Positions 54,613-64,000 of a stretch of 64,000 nucleotides of DNA are shown here, piece after piece; position 1 is the stretch's first letter, and each line of letters begins with the position of its first letter. The notes beneath the pieces were generated by a model. That model did no database searches. It was given only the letters and a program-made list of their open reading frames with translations, and had not been told where the DNA came from. Location of the stretch: the NCBI GenBank assembly GCA_025210805.1, contig JAOAQX010000005.1, positions 1-64,000 of the forward strand, read 5' to 3'. This DNA is from Flavobacteriales bacterium (lineage in GTDB: Bacteria > Bacteroidota > Bacteroidia > Flavobacteriales > CAJXXR01). The translations under genes and the position numbers were made by a program.

Positions 54613-57120
54613 ATGCTGAAACAACTCTTTAGTTTCTTTTTTGTATTTCTTTTGATGAGTACCTCTTGGGCTCAGCAAAATACTTTGGTAGTTGGGAAAA
54701 TCATTGATGCTAAATCCAATGAAGAACTTCCCTTTGTGAATGTAGTTTTTGTGGGAACTCAAACAGGTACTATTACTGGAGTAGATGGAACGTTTCGACT
54801 TCAAACTTCAAAAGCAGTAAGACAAATAGAGGTCAGTTATATAGGTTTTAAGACCAGAATAATTAATATTTTACCAAGGCAAAAAAATAATCTTAAAATA
54901 AAACTAAAAGAAGAAAGTAGCATACTTTCTGAGGTGGAGTTAGTTTCTAAGAGGAGAAAAAAAGCCAAAAGTGATAGTCCTGCCATTATTGTTATGAAAA
55001 ACGTATGGAGGAACAAGAAAAAGAATATTGCTAAGAATATTGATACACTTACCTATGATCAATATGAAAAAACTCAAATGGATATTAATAATTTTTCGGA
55101 AGACTTTAAAAAGAATCGACTTTTCAAAAGGTTACAATTCATTTTTGAGTATGCAGATACTTCTGATTTTAATGAGAAATCACAACTTCCATTGATGATT
55201 AATGAGGCAAAGTACAAAGTTCTACACAGCAGAAATCCAAATGAGCATCACAAAATATTTTTGGGAAATAAAATATCGGGTTTTCAAGATAATCGCTCAG
55301 CGCAAAGAGTATTAGAATCTTTGAATACCAATTTTGATATTTATAAACCCGCAATCAACGTTTTTGAAAAATCGTTTACCAGTCCTTTGGCATCCATTGG
55401 ACAATTAAATTATCATTATTACCTAAAAGATAGTACAGTTTTGGCAGATGGAAATGTAGAATATACCATTCAATACATCCCCAAAAGATCTCATGAACTT
55501 ACCTTTATGGGAGAGATAAAGGTAGATAAAAAATATTGGGCAGTTAAGCATATAAGTTTAAGAGTGGATAAGGATGCCAATTTGAATTTTGTGACTGATT
55601 TAAAATTTGAACAAACTTTTCAATACAATCCTACGGTAAAAAAGTGGTTGATAAAAAAAGATCAATTAATAACCGATTTTCAGCTGATTGAGTCTAAGGA
55701 TAATTTTGGGTTCTATGCACACCGCACAATCGTTTACTCCAATTATGGATTTGAAAAAAACTGGAATAAAAGCCATATAGATTCTTTAAAAGAACTCGGT
55801 TTTAGAAAAAAATCTTTGATGTATGCAGATATCGAAGGGACCAGAGCCGAAAAATTGACAAAAAAGGAAGCAGGGATTTATGAAATGATCGGAAAAGTGG
55901 AGGATTCTCCAGAATTCAAGTTCGTAGATAATATGGTGTATATTATGTCTAATAACCACATTCCTGTGTTTAACAAAACCATAGATATTGGTCCGTTTTG
56001 GAATCTATACTCTTATAATGAAATAGAAGGAAATCGATATTTTATTGGAGGAAAAACGGCAATTGGAATGAGCCATAATTGGCATACACAAGCTTATGTA
56101 GCTTATGGAGATCGAGATAAAAAATGGAAATACAAACTCGCAGGAGGTGTTCTTGTAAATAGAAAAAAGTATCATAGATTATCTTTTTCTAAAACCAAAG
56201 ATTATCGGGTGATTACAGAAACGAATCCGAATAATTTATTGAATTCAGGAACGTTTATTTCTAGTATTTTTTCTAGAGGAACAGCACCTAACTTTATGAA
56301 TATTGATGAATGGAAAATAGATTCTGAAAAAAATATCAATAATTCATGGAGGTTGACAAACGAAATTAATAGAACGAATTATGAAGAAGTTTCAGACGTA
56401 TTGAAGTTTGATTTTATCCCTTCGGGAGCTCCGAGAGATTTTACAACTACAGAAGCAAAGATAGGACTCATTTACGACATCAACCCAAGATATGTAGGGA
56501 ATAGAACGACCCAAAGATGGCAACTTTTTGTGAGCAATAGATTGCAAGTGAAATTTGATGGTATCTTCGGATTTAGCAATGTTCTTGGAAGTGATTATGA
56601 ATATCAAAAAATTGAATTACAAACCAATTATAAAAAGAGTTTTAATCATCTTGGAAGACTTCATTTGAATGTAAAGGGTGGAATTCTTTTTGGAGAAGTT
56701 CCTTATCCTTTATTGTTTTTAGCTCAAGGGAATAGAACCTTTTCTCTTGACTTTCAAAAATTTTCTATGATTGATAATTTTGAATTATTGAGCGATCGTT
56801 ATGTTCAAATTATTGCAGAACAGCATTTTGAAGGATTGGTCTTTAATCACATTCCACTCATTAGATCTTTAAAACTGCGAGAAGTCGTCGGAATAAAAGG
56901 AATTTTGGGGAACCTGAATAGTAAACACAAAGATTATACAATAAACGGAAACGCAATAAACGCCCCAAATGATGGTGGATATTGGGAAGCTTCTGTAGGA
57001 ATAGAAAATATTCTAAAAATCCTGAGAATAGATTATGTGTATAGAATCACCCACAGAAATGACGAAAATTTGAGTACAGATCTTCAAGGTTTTCGATTCC
57101 GATTTTCTTTTAGGCTTTAA
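54613..57120 (+). CDS. DUF5686 outer-membrane protein with carboxypeptidase-like regulatory domain
   Basis: An 835-residue exported protein. The ATG at 54613 begins a standard signal peptide (LKQLFSFFFVFLLMSTSWAQ), so it is preferred to the ATG at 54598. Residues ~20-110 form the carboxypeptidase-regulatory-like beta sandwich seen at the start of TonB-dependent receptors: VVGKIIDAKSNEELPFVNVV and TGVDGTFRL. The remaining ~700 residues match the pattern of DUF5686, a beta-rich presumed outer-membrane barrel ending in aromatic strands (GFRFRFSFRL). There is no plug domain, so it is not a normal receptor. Its role is unknown. Confidence 0.85.
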   Translation: MLKQLFSFFFVFLLMSTSWAQQNTLVVGKIIDAKSNEELPFVNVVFVGTQTGTITGVDGTFRLQTSKAVRQIEVSYIGFKTRIINILPRQKNNLKIKLKEESSILSEVELVSKRRKKAKSDSPAIIVMKNVWRNKKKNIAKNIDTLTYDQYEKTQMDINNFSEDFKKNRLFKRLQFIFEYADTSDFNEKSQLPLMINEAKYKVLHSRNPNEHHKIFLGNKISGFQDNRSAQRVLESLNTNFDIYKPAINVFEKSFTSPLASIGQLNYHYYLKDSTVLADGNVEYTIQYIPKRSHELTFMGEIKVDKKYWAVKHISLRVDKDANLNFVTDLKFEQTFQYNPTVKKWLIKKDQLITDFQLIESKDNFGFYAHRTIVYSNYGFEKNWNKSHIDSLKELGFRKKSLMYADIEGTRAEKLTKKEAGIYEMIGKVEDSPEFKFVDNMVYIMSNNHIPVFNKTIDIGPFWNLYSYNEIEGNRYFIGGKTAIGMSHNWHTQAYVAYGDRDKKWKYKLAGGVLVNRKKYHRLSFSKTKDYRVITETNPNNLLNSGTFISSIFSRGTAPNFMNIDEWKIDSEKNINNSWRLTNEINRTNYEEVSDVLKFDFIPSGAPRDFTTTEAKIGLIYDINPRYVGNRTTQRWQLFVSNRLQVKFDGIFGFSNVLGSDYEYQKIELQTNYKKSFNHLGRLHLNVKGGILFGEVPYPLLFLAQGNRTFSLDFQKFSMIDNFELLSDRYVQIIAEQHFEGLVFNHIPLIRSLKLREVVGIKGILGNLNSKHKDYTINGNAINAPNDGGYWEASVGIENILKILRIDYVYRITHRNDENLSTDLQGFRFRFSFRL

Positions 57121-57163
57121 TGATTCGTATTGTTCAACAATATTCACTAAAAAAACATCAATT

Positions 57164-60055
57164 TTGAATCTCAAAGAACTTAAAAGCCAGATTGAAGGAG
57201 ATATTTTTGAAGACTCATTGCATCAAGCTATTTATGCTACGGATGCCTCTGTTTATCGTCAAATACCTTTAGGTGTTGCCTATCCAAAACATGCTGAAGA
57301 TCTACAGAAAATCATCCAATTTGCCCATAAAAAGGGTTTTGGGTTGATTCCTAGAACAGCAGGGACTTCGCTCGCAGGGCAATGTGTGGGAACAGGGCTT
57401 GTTGTTGATGTTTCCAAGCATTTTACGCAAATTATTTCTTTAGATAAAGAAAACAAAACAGTTACGGTAGCACCAGGTGTTATTAGAGATGAACTGAATA
57501 ACTACCTAAAACCTTATGGGCTTTTTTTTGGTCCCAATACTTCTACTTCCAATAGATGTATGATAGGAGGAATGGTAGGGAATAATTCTTCGGGAACCAC
57601 TTCTATAAAATATGGAGTTACTAGAGATCATATAAAAAGTTTAAAAGGATTTTTGAGTGATGGTTCTCAAGTTGTTTTTCAAGATTGGAGTTTAGAAGAA
57701 TGGAATGAAAAATGTAAAGAAACCAATCTGCTTGGGGAAATTTGTTCGTGGATAGATCAACAACTGAGTCAAAAAAATATCCAAGAGCGCATCATAAAAG
57801 AATATCCAAAAAAAAGTATCCACAGAAGAAATACAGGTTATGCTCTGGATGCCTTATTGGAATTTGAAAAATTTGGCGGAACTCAGCGTAAAATTAATTT
57901 ATGTAAGCTACTTAGTGGAAGTGAGGGGACGCTCTTTTTTACTTCTGAAATCACCTTGACTTTGGATGTTTTGCCTCCTGAAAATAGCCTGATGATTGTT
58001 TCTCATTTTAACAATCTTGAAGATTCTTTAAATGCCGTTTTGGTAGCCATGAAGCATGAGTTATATACTTGTGAACTCATGGATAAAATGATCTTAGATT
58101 GTACAAAATCTAATAGAGAACAGGTAAAAAATCGTTTTTTTCTAAAAGGGAATCCAGAGGCGGTTCTTATGCTAGAAATTCGGGCAGAGTCTGATGAAAA
58201 AGTAAAAGAAAAGGCAGCAATACTCATTAGAGATTTACAAGAGAAAACAGCCAGTTACCATAATGCATGGATAGAAGCATCAGATATTTCTAAGGTGATG
58301 AATTTGCGAAAAGCAGGTTTAGGACTATTAGGAAATATCATAGGAGATGATAAGGCAGTTGCTTGTATAGAGGACACTGCGGTAGATTTAGAAGATTTAC
58401 CAAGTTTTATCAAAGAGTTTGCTTTACTGATGGAAGAATTTGATCAGCAAGCAGTTTATTATGCGCATGCAGGTGCTGGAGAATTACACCTCAGACCTAT
58501 TTTGAATCTAAAAAAACAAAAAGGGATTCAGCATTTTAGAGAGATCACAACTGCCACAGCTCATTTGGTAAAAAAATACCGAGGTTCTTTTAGTGGGGAG
58601 CACGGCGATGGGATTGTAAGAGCAGAATTTATCCCTTTTTTGATAGGCGAAGAAAATTATCAATTATTGTGTGAACTGAAATCTGTTTTTGATTCTAAAA
58701 ATATTTTTAACCCAGGAAAAATCGTTCATGCCCCAGCAATGGACGAAAATCTACGTTATACAAAAGACCGTATAGAGCCGGAAATAACCACCAAGCAAGA
58801 TTTTTCTGAAAATCAAGGAATATTACGTTTGGTTGAAAAATGCAATGGATCTGGTGATTGTAGAAGAAACTCTATTTCTGGTGGTGTGATGTGTCCGAGT
58901 TATCGTGCATCCAAAGAGGAGAAAAACACTACAAGAGCTAGAGCAAATGCTTTAAGAGAATTTTTAACCAATAGTGATCAGAAAAATCCTTTTAACCATC
59001 CTGAGTTAAAAGAAGTTTTAGATTTGTGTTTAAGTTGTAAAGCCTGTAGTTCAGAATGTCCTAGTAATGTAGATATCGCTAGTGTAAAAGCAGAGTTTCT
59101 GTATCAGTATCAAAAAGAGAATGGATTTTCTTTTAGAAATAAAATCTTTGCCAATAATACCCATTGGATTTCAAAACTCCCTTTACCGAGTGGAATTATT
59201 AATTCTATTTCCAATGCCACTTTGACCAAAAAAATTATGGGGATTGCTCCAGAAAGGGCTGTTCCGAAGTTGGCAAAACAACACCTCAGAAAATGGTTTA
59301 AATCCTTCGATCTAAAAACAAAAAAATCGAATAAAAAAGTCTATTTTTTCTTTGATGAATTTACCAATCTTTATGATGTTTCGATTGGTAAGCAGGCTAT
59401 TCAATTATTAGATCATTTAGGATATCAAATTTTAGCAGTACAGCACCCAGAGAGTGGAAGAAGTTATATTTCTAAAGGTTTCCTTGATCAAGCAAGTGAA
59501 ATTGCCGAAAAGCAAATCACTCTTTTTGGTTCATTAATCTCTGAAGAAATTCCTTTAGTGGGGGTAGAGCCTTCAGCTATTTTGAGTTTTAGAGATGAAT
59601 ATAAAAGACTGGTCAAGAATCCTGAGCAGGCAAAAAAACTTGCTCAAAACGTTTTTACCATTGAGGAATTTTTATGGAAAGAATTTGAGAAAGGTCGTTT
59701 TTCTTCCGAAATTTTCATCCAAAATAAAGCAGAGATAAAAATACATGGTCATTGCCATCAAAAAGCACTTACCAATACATCCAATTTGGTGAAACTATTG
59801 AGTATTCCCAAAAACTATAAGGCAAGTTTATTGGTGACAGGTTGTTGTGGAATGGCAGGTTCTTTTGGTTACGAAGTTGAGCATTATGAACTGAGCCAAA
59901 AAATTGGAGCCGACTCTGTTTTTCCTGCCGTTCGTGGTTTACAAGAAACAAATATTCTTGTGGCTTCTGGAACCAGTTGTAGGCACCAAATAAAAGATGG
60001 GGTGGAGCAAACAGCTCATCATCCTGTTTCTGTTTTATTCAATGCTTTAATCTAG
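57164..60055 (+). CDS. FAD-binding and (4Fe-4S)-binding oxidoreductase, D-lactate/glycolate dehydrogenase type
   Basis: A 963-residue fusion. The N-terminal half is a GlcD-like flavoprotein: FAD-binding PCMH domain (about 20-200; RTAGTSLAGQCVGTGLVVD, GGMVGNNSSGTTSIKYG) and a C-terminal oxidase cap (HAGAGELHLRPIL, GSFSGEHGDGIVRAEF). A ferredoxin module follows, with cysteine clusters near 559 (CNGSGDCRR...CPSYRAS) and 622 (CLSCKACSSECP). It ends in a GlpC/CCG-type domain (GHCHQKAL near 868, GCCGMAGSFGYE near 892). It probably oxidises a 2-hydroxy acid such as D-lactate and feeds electrons to quinone. Translation seems to start at TTG; no ATG or GTG is available upstream. Confidence 0.88.
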   Translation: MNLKELKSQIEGDIFEDSLHQAIYATDASVYRQIPLGVAYPKHAEDLQKIIQFAHKKGFGLIPRTAGTSLAGQCVGTGLVVDVSKHFTQIISLDKENKTVTVAPGVIRDELNNYLKPYGLFFGPNTSTSNRCMIGGMVGNNSSGTTSIKYGVTRDHIKSLKGFLSDGSQVVFQDWSLEEWNEKCKETNLLGEICSWIDQQLSQKNIQERIIKEYPKKSIHRRNTGYALDALLEFEKFGGTQRKINLCKLLSGSEGTLFFTSEITLTLDVLPPENSLMIVSHFNNLEDSLNAVLVAMKHELYTCELMDKMILDCTKSNREQVKNRFFLKGNPEAVLMLEIRAESDEKVKEKAAILIRDLQEKTASYHNAWIEASDISKVMNLRKAGLGLLGNIIGDDKAVACIEDTAVDLEDLPSFIKEFALLMEEFDQQAVYYAHAGAGELHLRPILNLKKQKGIQHFREITTATAHLVKKYRGSFSGEHGDGIVRAEFIPFLIGEENYQLLCELKSVFDSKNIFNPGKIVHAPAMDENLRYTKDRIEPEITTKQDFSENQGILRLVEKCNGSGDCRRNSISGGVMCPSYRASKEEKNTTRARANALREFLTNSDQKNPFNHPELKEVLDLCLSCKACSSECPSNVDIASVKAEFLYQYQKENGFSFRNKIFANNTHWISKLPLPSGIINSISNATLTKKIMGIAPERAVPKLAKQHLRKWFKSFDLKTKKSNKKVYFFFDEFTNLYDVSIGKQAIQLLDHLGYQILAVQHPESGRSYISKGFLDQASEIAEKQITLFGSLISEEIPLVGVEPSAILSFRDEYKRLVKNPEQAKKLAQNVFTIEEFLWKEFEKGRFSSEIFIQNKAEIKIHGHCHQKALTNTSNLVKLLSIPKNYKASLLVTGCCGMAGSFGYEVEHYELSQKIGADSVFPAVRGLQETNILVASGTSCRHQIKDGVEQTAHHPVSVLFNALI

Positions 60056-60064
60056 GATTATTGA

Positions 60065-60072
60065 TAACTTTG
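60065..60072 (+). promoter_or_regulatory. -7 element upstream of the glycosyltransferase
   Basis: TAACTTTG is an exact match to TAnnTTTG, 53 bases before the chosen ATG. No clear -33 TTG is seen. Confidence 0.4.
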
Positions 60073-60124
60073 TTTTCATTTTGGAAATAAAAATATATCA
60101 TTGCCAAAGAGAAATATAAGCAAT

Positions 60125-61030
60125 ATGCCTGATTCTATTACGAAGTATCTTCAAACAGAAGACAAAGTCTATCATTTATCTCTTCTTATTCCTACATGGA
60201 ATAACCTAGAGTATATTCAGTTTTGTGTAAATGCCATCAGAAAAAATAGTACCTTGAGTATTCAGATGATTGTTTTTGCAAACGAGGGAACAGATGGAAC
60301 TGTTGAATGGTTACAGGATCAAAAGGATATTGATTTTATACACTCTGAAGGCAATGCAGGGATTTGTTATGCACTGAACCTTTGCAGGGATTTGGTGAAA
60401 TCGGATTATATGGTTTATCTCAATGATGATATGTATGTATTACCCGATTGGGATAAAATTATGTATGAAGAAATACAGGCATTGCCAAGCAAGTATTTTA
60501 TGCTATCGGCAACGATGATAGAACCTCGAGACACCGGGAATTCTTGTGTTATCGTAAAGGACTTTGGGGATGATACCAGTAATTTTAAAGAAAAAGAATT
60601 GCTTTCGGAATATCAAAATCTTCATAAAACAGATTGGAATGGGAGTACTTGGCCTCCTAATGTGGTACATAAAGATCTCTGGGATCTTGTGGGAGGAATG
60701 AGCGTAGAGTTTAGCCCTGGAATGTATTCTGATCCTGATATTTCAAAGAAATTGTATGATGCTGGTGTAAGAATTTTTAAAGGAATAGGAGCAAGTAAAG
60801 TGTATCATTTTGGATCAAAATCCACTAAAAGGCTCAAAAGGAATATTGGGAGAGAATTGTTTTTAATGAAATGGGGGATTTCAGCCAATTTCTTTATGAA
60901 TAAAATCCTTAATATTGGGAAAAGCTACCAACCACTGGAAGAAAAAGAGATTAAAAAGAAGGATGTGATTATCAATAAATTGAAAATCCTGAAAATTCTA
61001 CTTTCGTCTAATATTCGTAAAAATGGATAG
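60125..61030 (+). CDS. Family 2 glycosyltransferase
   Basis: A 301-residue GT-A-fold transferase. The nucleotide-sugar region has LSLLIPTWNNLEYIQFCVNA near the N-terminus, EGTDGTVEWL, SEGNAGICYALNLC and the acidic metal-binding motif in YMVYLNDDMYVLPDWD. It probably adds a sugar to a cell-surface polysaccharide or lipid; donor and acceptor are unknown. An in-frame TTG at 60101 would add eight residues, and the ATG at 60125 is taken here. No other sugar genes are near, so it is not in a capsule cluster. Confidence 0.85.
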   Translation: MPDSITKYLQTEDKVYHLSLLIPTWNNLEYIQFCVNAIRKNSTLSIQMIVFANEGTDGTVEWLQDQKDIDFIHSEGNAGICYALNLCRDLVKSDYMVYLNDDMYVLPDWDKIMYEEIQALPSKYFMLSATMIEPRDTGNSCVIVKDFGDDTSNFKEKELLSEYQNLHKTDWNGSTWPPNVVHKDLWDLVGGMSVEFSPGMYSDPDISKKLYDAGVRIFKGIGASKVYHFGSKSTKRLKRNIGRELFLMKWGISANFFMNKILNIGKSYQPLEEKEIKKKDVIINKLKILKILLSSNIRKNG

Positions 61031-61062
61031 CCCGTTCTGGTATTTCTAAGGTCAGTACCCGT

Positions 61063-61090
61063 TTATACCAATTGTGGTGTTAATATTTTA
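61063..61090 (+). repeat. Dispersed intergenic repeat, core-only copy D
   Basis: ATACCAATTGTGGTGTTAAT matches the 20-base core of copies A and B (ATACCATTTnTGGTGTTAAT) with two or three changes. The rest of the element is not seen. The stop codon of the minus-strand gene at 61080 lies inside this core. Confidence 0.45.
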
Positions 61091-63203
61091 CAACCACATT
61101 TCCTTTTACTTCAGTATTATCTTCAAAGGTGATAATGTAATAATATACGCCTTCTGTGATTGCAGCTCCTGTTTTTTGAACTTTTCCGTCCCAACATTCA
61201 GGGTTTTCATCATCTAAACAACGATCATAGTTGTCAGATTTGTATATTTCTTGTCCCCATCTGTTATAGATTTCTACAGACATATTCTCTTGAAAATCTC
61301 CAAACGGAAAATAGAAATAGTCGTTAATTCCATCATTATTTGGAGTGAAAATATTAGGAATCCAGCAGTCAGATACATTAATAGTTAGGGAGACATCCAC
61401 TTTGTTATCGCATTTGTCTGTTATCAGAATTCTGATAGTGTTGGCACCCAGTTTTAAAGATTTTGCATCAAAAATATATTGTTCTGCATTAGAAACAAAA
61501 ACATTGTTGATATACCAAGAAACTTCATAGCCACCCACTCCTCCGAAAATTTCGATAGGCATAGGTTCTCGGTCTCTTCTGCACATCTCAAACTCATATT
61601 TTGGGATACTCAAAGAGAGTTTTTCAAATTTATCTGGACTGTAGAGGAAAATCTTTTTACTCAAATATGTTCCACAATCATCATAAGCTGTAAACTCTAC
61701 CTCACCATGGAAGCTCTTTTTAACGGTGATTTTTGTATCATTAATGGTGTCACCATCCCAAACCCAGAAATAAACAACATTTCCATGTCCTCCTGAAACT
61801 TTTGCGATAATATCATTTAAGTCTTCACAAAGGTAAGTGTCATCAGGGAATTCTACTTCTAGTTTTTCTGGTGAAAAAATATCCACTGTGTCAAATAGTT
61901 TGTATCCACAGTCATCTAAAATCTCTAGTCTATATTTACCGCTAATTCCTTGTTGTATATTGAGCTGACTATTACTGTGAAGATAGGTTCCATCTTTAAA
62001 CCAAGTGAAAGAAAAAGGAGGTGCTCCACCTGTAATAACGGGAGTTATTATGGTGTCGTTACATATCACAATATCATCAGTAAGGTTCAAGTTCATTTCT
62101 GTGTATTCTATGACTTTGAATTCATGATCTATGGCAATACATTCATCTTCAACGATTATTTTGTAATCACCTACATCAGAGATAGAAATTGTTGGGGCTG
62201 TACTGATGAGCGTACCATTAAAAAACCATTGATATGAATACGTTCCATTTCCGCCAGAAACTCCCGGATCTATCGTAACTTGGTTATTACATTTTACAAC
62301 AATATCTTTGTTTTTTAAGGCCATGGTTAGTGGGTTTTCAAACCCAAAAGAACCTTTTTTTAGAAAAACAGCTGAATTGAAATTTTCGTCACTTATATCG
62401 GCAATAGCAAGTTTGATATGATAAGTTTTCCCACACTCTAAGGTCGCTTTTGCCTTTAGGGGTTTTGTAAATCCTGTAAACCCTACAGGTGTACTTTGCG
62501 GATTATCTACATAGAAAACACTGTTTTGTACATAAGCAGGATCGATGCTTAAACAGTTCGAGTTTGAACCACTACCTCCAGGACTCCCATGGTTAATGGT
62601 GTTTATCATTACCGGAACATTCTTAAAAGTGTTTGGGTTTGATGCATTGGGAACTAAGGCAATGTTTTGAGCATTATTAGAATAAGGGCCAGTAATACCT
62701 GGACCTGAGATAAAGAAACCAAAAACGTCATTATATTCTGAACAAACATATTCTTTGTATTCATAGGAAGCAAAAATATATTCAAATTCCATTTCGTTGG
62801 AAATAGCAACAAAGTCAAACTCTAGTACCACTGAATTTCTAAATGATGCTGCGTTTCCGTTACCATGAGTGATTACGAGTTTTTGTAAATCTAAATCTGT
62901 GTTTGAATTATAACCAAAACCTGTGTTTGAGTTCGGATATGCTTTAGATATTCCACCAGTGGAGAGAATCACTCCTTCGTCCATGTTTAGGTTTGTGTTA
63001 AAAGCTTGGAAAGCTCCAATTTGACCTAAACTACCAGCGCTGAGTGTAACATTTGATGCCGTTACAGAGATATTGGTATTCATGAGTTGATTATTTACCA
63101 AATAATTCATTGAGTTGAATGGTGCTTGATTGCTAACAGCCATTTGAGCCAATGAAAACTGAGTAAAAATAAGTCCTAATAATATTGTAAATAGTTTCCT
63201 CAT
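61080..63203 (-). CDS. Choice-of-anchor L protein with T9SS type B (CHU_C) domain
   Basis: A 707-residue secreted protein. The ATG at 63203 opens a clean signal peptide (RKLFTILLGLIFTQFSLAQ); a farther in-frame ATG at 63236 falls inside the terminator of the gene before and is rejected. Residues ~20-290 resemble a choice-of-anchor L module (MDEGVILSTGGISKAYPNSN, EYIFASYEYKEYVCSEYNDV). At least three Ig/PKD-like repeats follow (YSYQWFFNGTLISTAPTISI, FSFTWFKDGTYLHSNSQLNI). The end is the gliding-associated sorting domain: PNIFTPNNDGINDYFYFP, EIYNRWGQEIY, TEGVYYYIITF. It is a likely adhesin exported by the T9SS. Confidence 0.9.
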   Translation of the reverse strand: MRKLFTILLGLIFTQFSLAQMAVSNQAPFNSMNYLVNNQLMNTNISVTASNVTLSAGSLGQIGAFQAFNTNLNMDEGVILSTGGISKAYPNSNTGFGYNSNTDLDLQKLVITHGNGNAASFRNSVVLEFDFVAISNEMEFEYIFASYEYKEYVCSEYNDVFGFFISGPGITGPYSNNAQNIALVPNASNPNTFKNVPVMINTINHGSPGGSGSNSNCLSIDPAYVQNSVFYVDNPQSTPVGFTGFTKPLKAKATLECGKTYHIKLAIADISDENFNSAVFLKKGSFGFENPLTMALKNKDIVVKCNNQVTIDPGVSGGNGTYSYQWFFNGTLISTAPTISISDVGDYKIIVEDECIAIDHEFKVIEYTEMNLNLTDDIVICNDTIITPVITGGAPPFSFTWFKDGTYLHSNSQLNIQQGISGKYRLEILDDCGYKLFDTVDIFSPEKLEVEFPDDTYLCEDLNDIIAKVSGGHGNVVYFWVWDGDTINDTKITVKKSFHGEVEFTAYDDCGTYLSKKIFLYSPDKFEKLSLSIPKYEFEMCRRDREPMPIEIFGGVGGYEVSWYINNVFVSNAEQYIFDAKSLKLGANTIRILITDKCDNKVDVSLTINVSDCWIPNIFTPNNDGINDYFYFPFGDFQENMSVEIYNRWGQEIYKSDNYDRCLDDENPECWDGKVQKTGAAITEGVYYYIITFEDNTEVKGNVVVKY

Positions 63204-63211
63204 GTTCTTAA

Positions 63212-63243
63212 AAAAAATAAAGCGTATGAATTTCATACGCTTT
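63212..63243 (-). terminator. Terminator between the two CHU_C genes
   Basis: AAAGCGTATG pairs with CATACGCTTT around a 5-base loop, followed on the minus strand by a T-rich tract. It lies ~18 bases past the stop of the gene at 63261 and just before the signal-peptide ATG at 63203, so the two tandem genes are separate units. Confidence 0.85.
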
Positions 63244-63260
63244 TATATCAAAATCCATAC

Positions 63261-64000
63261 CTATCTCATAAGCTGGAAGGTTCCTTTTATAATTCTTTCA
63301 TCTTCGTATTTTACAACATAGAAATAAACTCCCTCTGGTGCCTCTTTATCTGTCCCCGGAAGTGTTCCTTCCCAGCAGTTGAGGTTGTCATTATTACAAG
63401 TTTCGTAATTATTACTGCTAAAGACCGATTTTCCCCATCTGTCAAAGATGCTTAGAGAGATGGATGTTTCAATATCTTTTGATTCGAATTTGAATGCATC
63501 ATTTACTCCATCGCCATTTGGCGTGAAAATATTCGGTACTTCACAATGTTCTATTTTTACGATAAAGTTTTTAGATTCTGTATTTCCACAACTGTCTCTT
63601 GCAACTAAAGCGAAATTGTAGATATTTGGTTTGTTTTCACTTATTTCGTACTCTTTTTTGGTAGAAACCGGGATTCCATCTTTTAGCCATGTATAACTTA
63701 TTCCGCCTATTCCACCTTCTACATCAACAGAAAGTGTGAGGTCATCTTTTCTACACATAGTAATATTAGAAGCATACTCACTTGTTAGGCTAAGTTCTAC
63801 ATATTCTGGTACGTCAATGTAAATAGAGTCTTTTACTTGATAGTCACAAGCATCTTTTATTTTTATATAATACATTCCAGATGCATTTGCGGTTTGAGTA
63901 AGATTATTAGAAGTCCAAGCTCCTTGTCCGTTTTTACTCCATTCTACTGCATAAGGCTCTATTCCACCATAGATTTCTGGATCTACGGTAAATTGTTCTC
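63261..64000 (-). CDS. T9SS type B (CHU_C) secreted protein, C-terminal part
   Basis: The frame is open to the window edge, so only the last 245 residues are seen. The far end reads EQFTVDPEIYGGIEPYAVEW, an Ig-like repeat, and another repeat covers SYTWLKDGIPVSTKKEYEI. The C-terminus is the gliding-associated sorting domain: PNIFTPNGDGVNDAFKFE, SIFDRWGKSVF, EGVYFYVVKY. The repeats and tail are close in pattern to the protein at 61080-63203, so the two are probably tandem paralogues. The N-terminus and full length are unknown. Confidence 0.88.
   Translation of the reverse strand, partial: EQFTVDPEIYGGIEPYAVEWSKNGQGAWTSNNLTQTANASGMYYIKIKDACDYQVKDSIYIDVPEYVELSLTSEYASNITMCRKDDLTLSVDVEGGIGGISYTWLKDGIPVSTKKEYEISENKPNIYNFALVARDSCGNTESKNFIVKIEHCEVPNIFTPNGDGVNDAFKFESKDIETSISLSIFDRWGKSVFSSNNYETCNNDNLNCWEGTLPGTDKEAPEGVYFYVVKYEDERIIKGTFQLMR

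Noticed and set aside
63204-63236. ATG at 63236 as start of the gene ending at 61080
   Set aside because: It falls inside the terminator hairpin of the upstream gene, and the signal peptide begins at 63203.

Overview
This is an AT-rich stretch of chromosome from a member of the Bacteroidota, most likely Flavobacteriales. The evidence is a core type IX secretion (T9SS) and gliding locus (PorU, PorV, a PorP/SprF protein, GldJ), several secreted proteins with T9SS C-terminal sorting domains of both the short 'type A' and the gliding-associated 'type B' kind, families typical of the phylum (DUF4175, DUF5686, HU-CCDC81/SPOR protein, short AMP nucleosidase), and promoters of the TTG-N18..22-TAnnTTTG type in place of Shine-Dalgarno-led genes. 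No phage, insertion sequence, CRISPR array or defence island was seen.

Layout. 1-93: the 3' end of a 5S rRNA and its terminator. 94-562: non-coding, perhaps holding a decayed small gene. 563-4339: CPBP membrane protease, a secreted MORN-like/TonB-C-like protein, and a VCBS-repeat T9SS substrate. 4340-8608: tRNA-Met(CAT), proline dehydrogenase, a PhoD-like protein with an eroded active site, and a MopE-like secreted protein. 8650-9220: a ParDE toxin-antitoxin module whose toxin carries a stop at codon 4. 9334-20404: the T9SS locus, with porU-porV-ispF running left and porP-gldJ-murF-pabB running right from a shared 132-bp region. 20433-25170: a GDSL/PKD protein, a subtilisin and a LolA-like protein. 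25204-31224: ftsK, a ketoacyl synthase next to bioD, an acyl-CoA thioesterase and an HU/SPOR protein. 31552-41601: topA, a large adhesin-like T9SS substrate, K+ channel, AMP nucleosidase, TolC-HlyD pair and tsaB. 42055-50707: a TonB-like protein, DUF4175 protein, comF (apparently with an ATT start), a lipoprotein behind a (TTA)n tract, and trigger factor. 50827-60055: MORN-like protein, chromate transporter, pyrophosphatase, DUF5686 protein and a FAD/Fe-S oxidoreductase. 60125-64000: a glycosyltransferase and two tandem choice-of-anchor/CHU_C T9SS substrates, the last cut by the window edge.

Functionally the window centres on secretion and the cell surface. It encodes the T9SS sortase (PorU), its shuttle (PorV) and two more machine parts (PorP-like, GldJ), plus at least six cargo proteins. 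The remainder is housekeeping: cell wall, folate, biotin, isoprenoid, tRNA modification, chromosome segregation and protein folding.

No convincing new multi-gene system is present. The observations most worth checking are: a dispersed intergenic repeat of about 115-135 bp (three near-complete copies plus a core copy); the silenced ParE toxin beside an intact antitoxin; the active-site-degenerate PhoD homologue; the non-canonical start of comF; and the (TTA)n microsatellite upstream of a lipoprotein gene. All functional calls come from reading motifs by eye; no database search was run.
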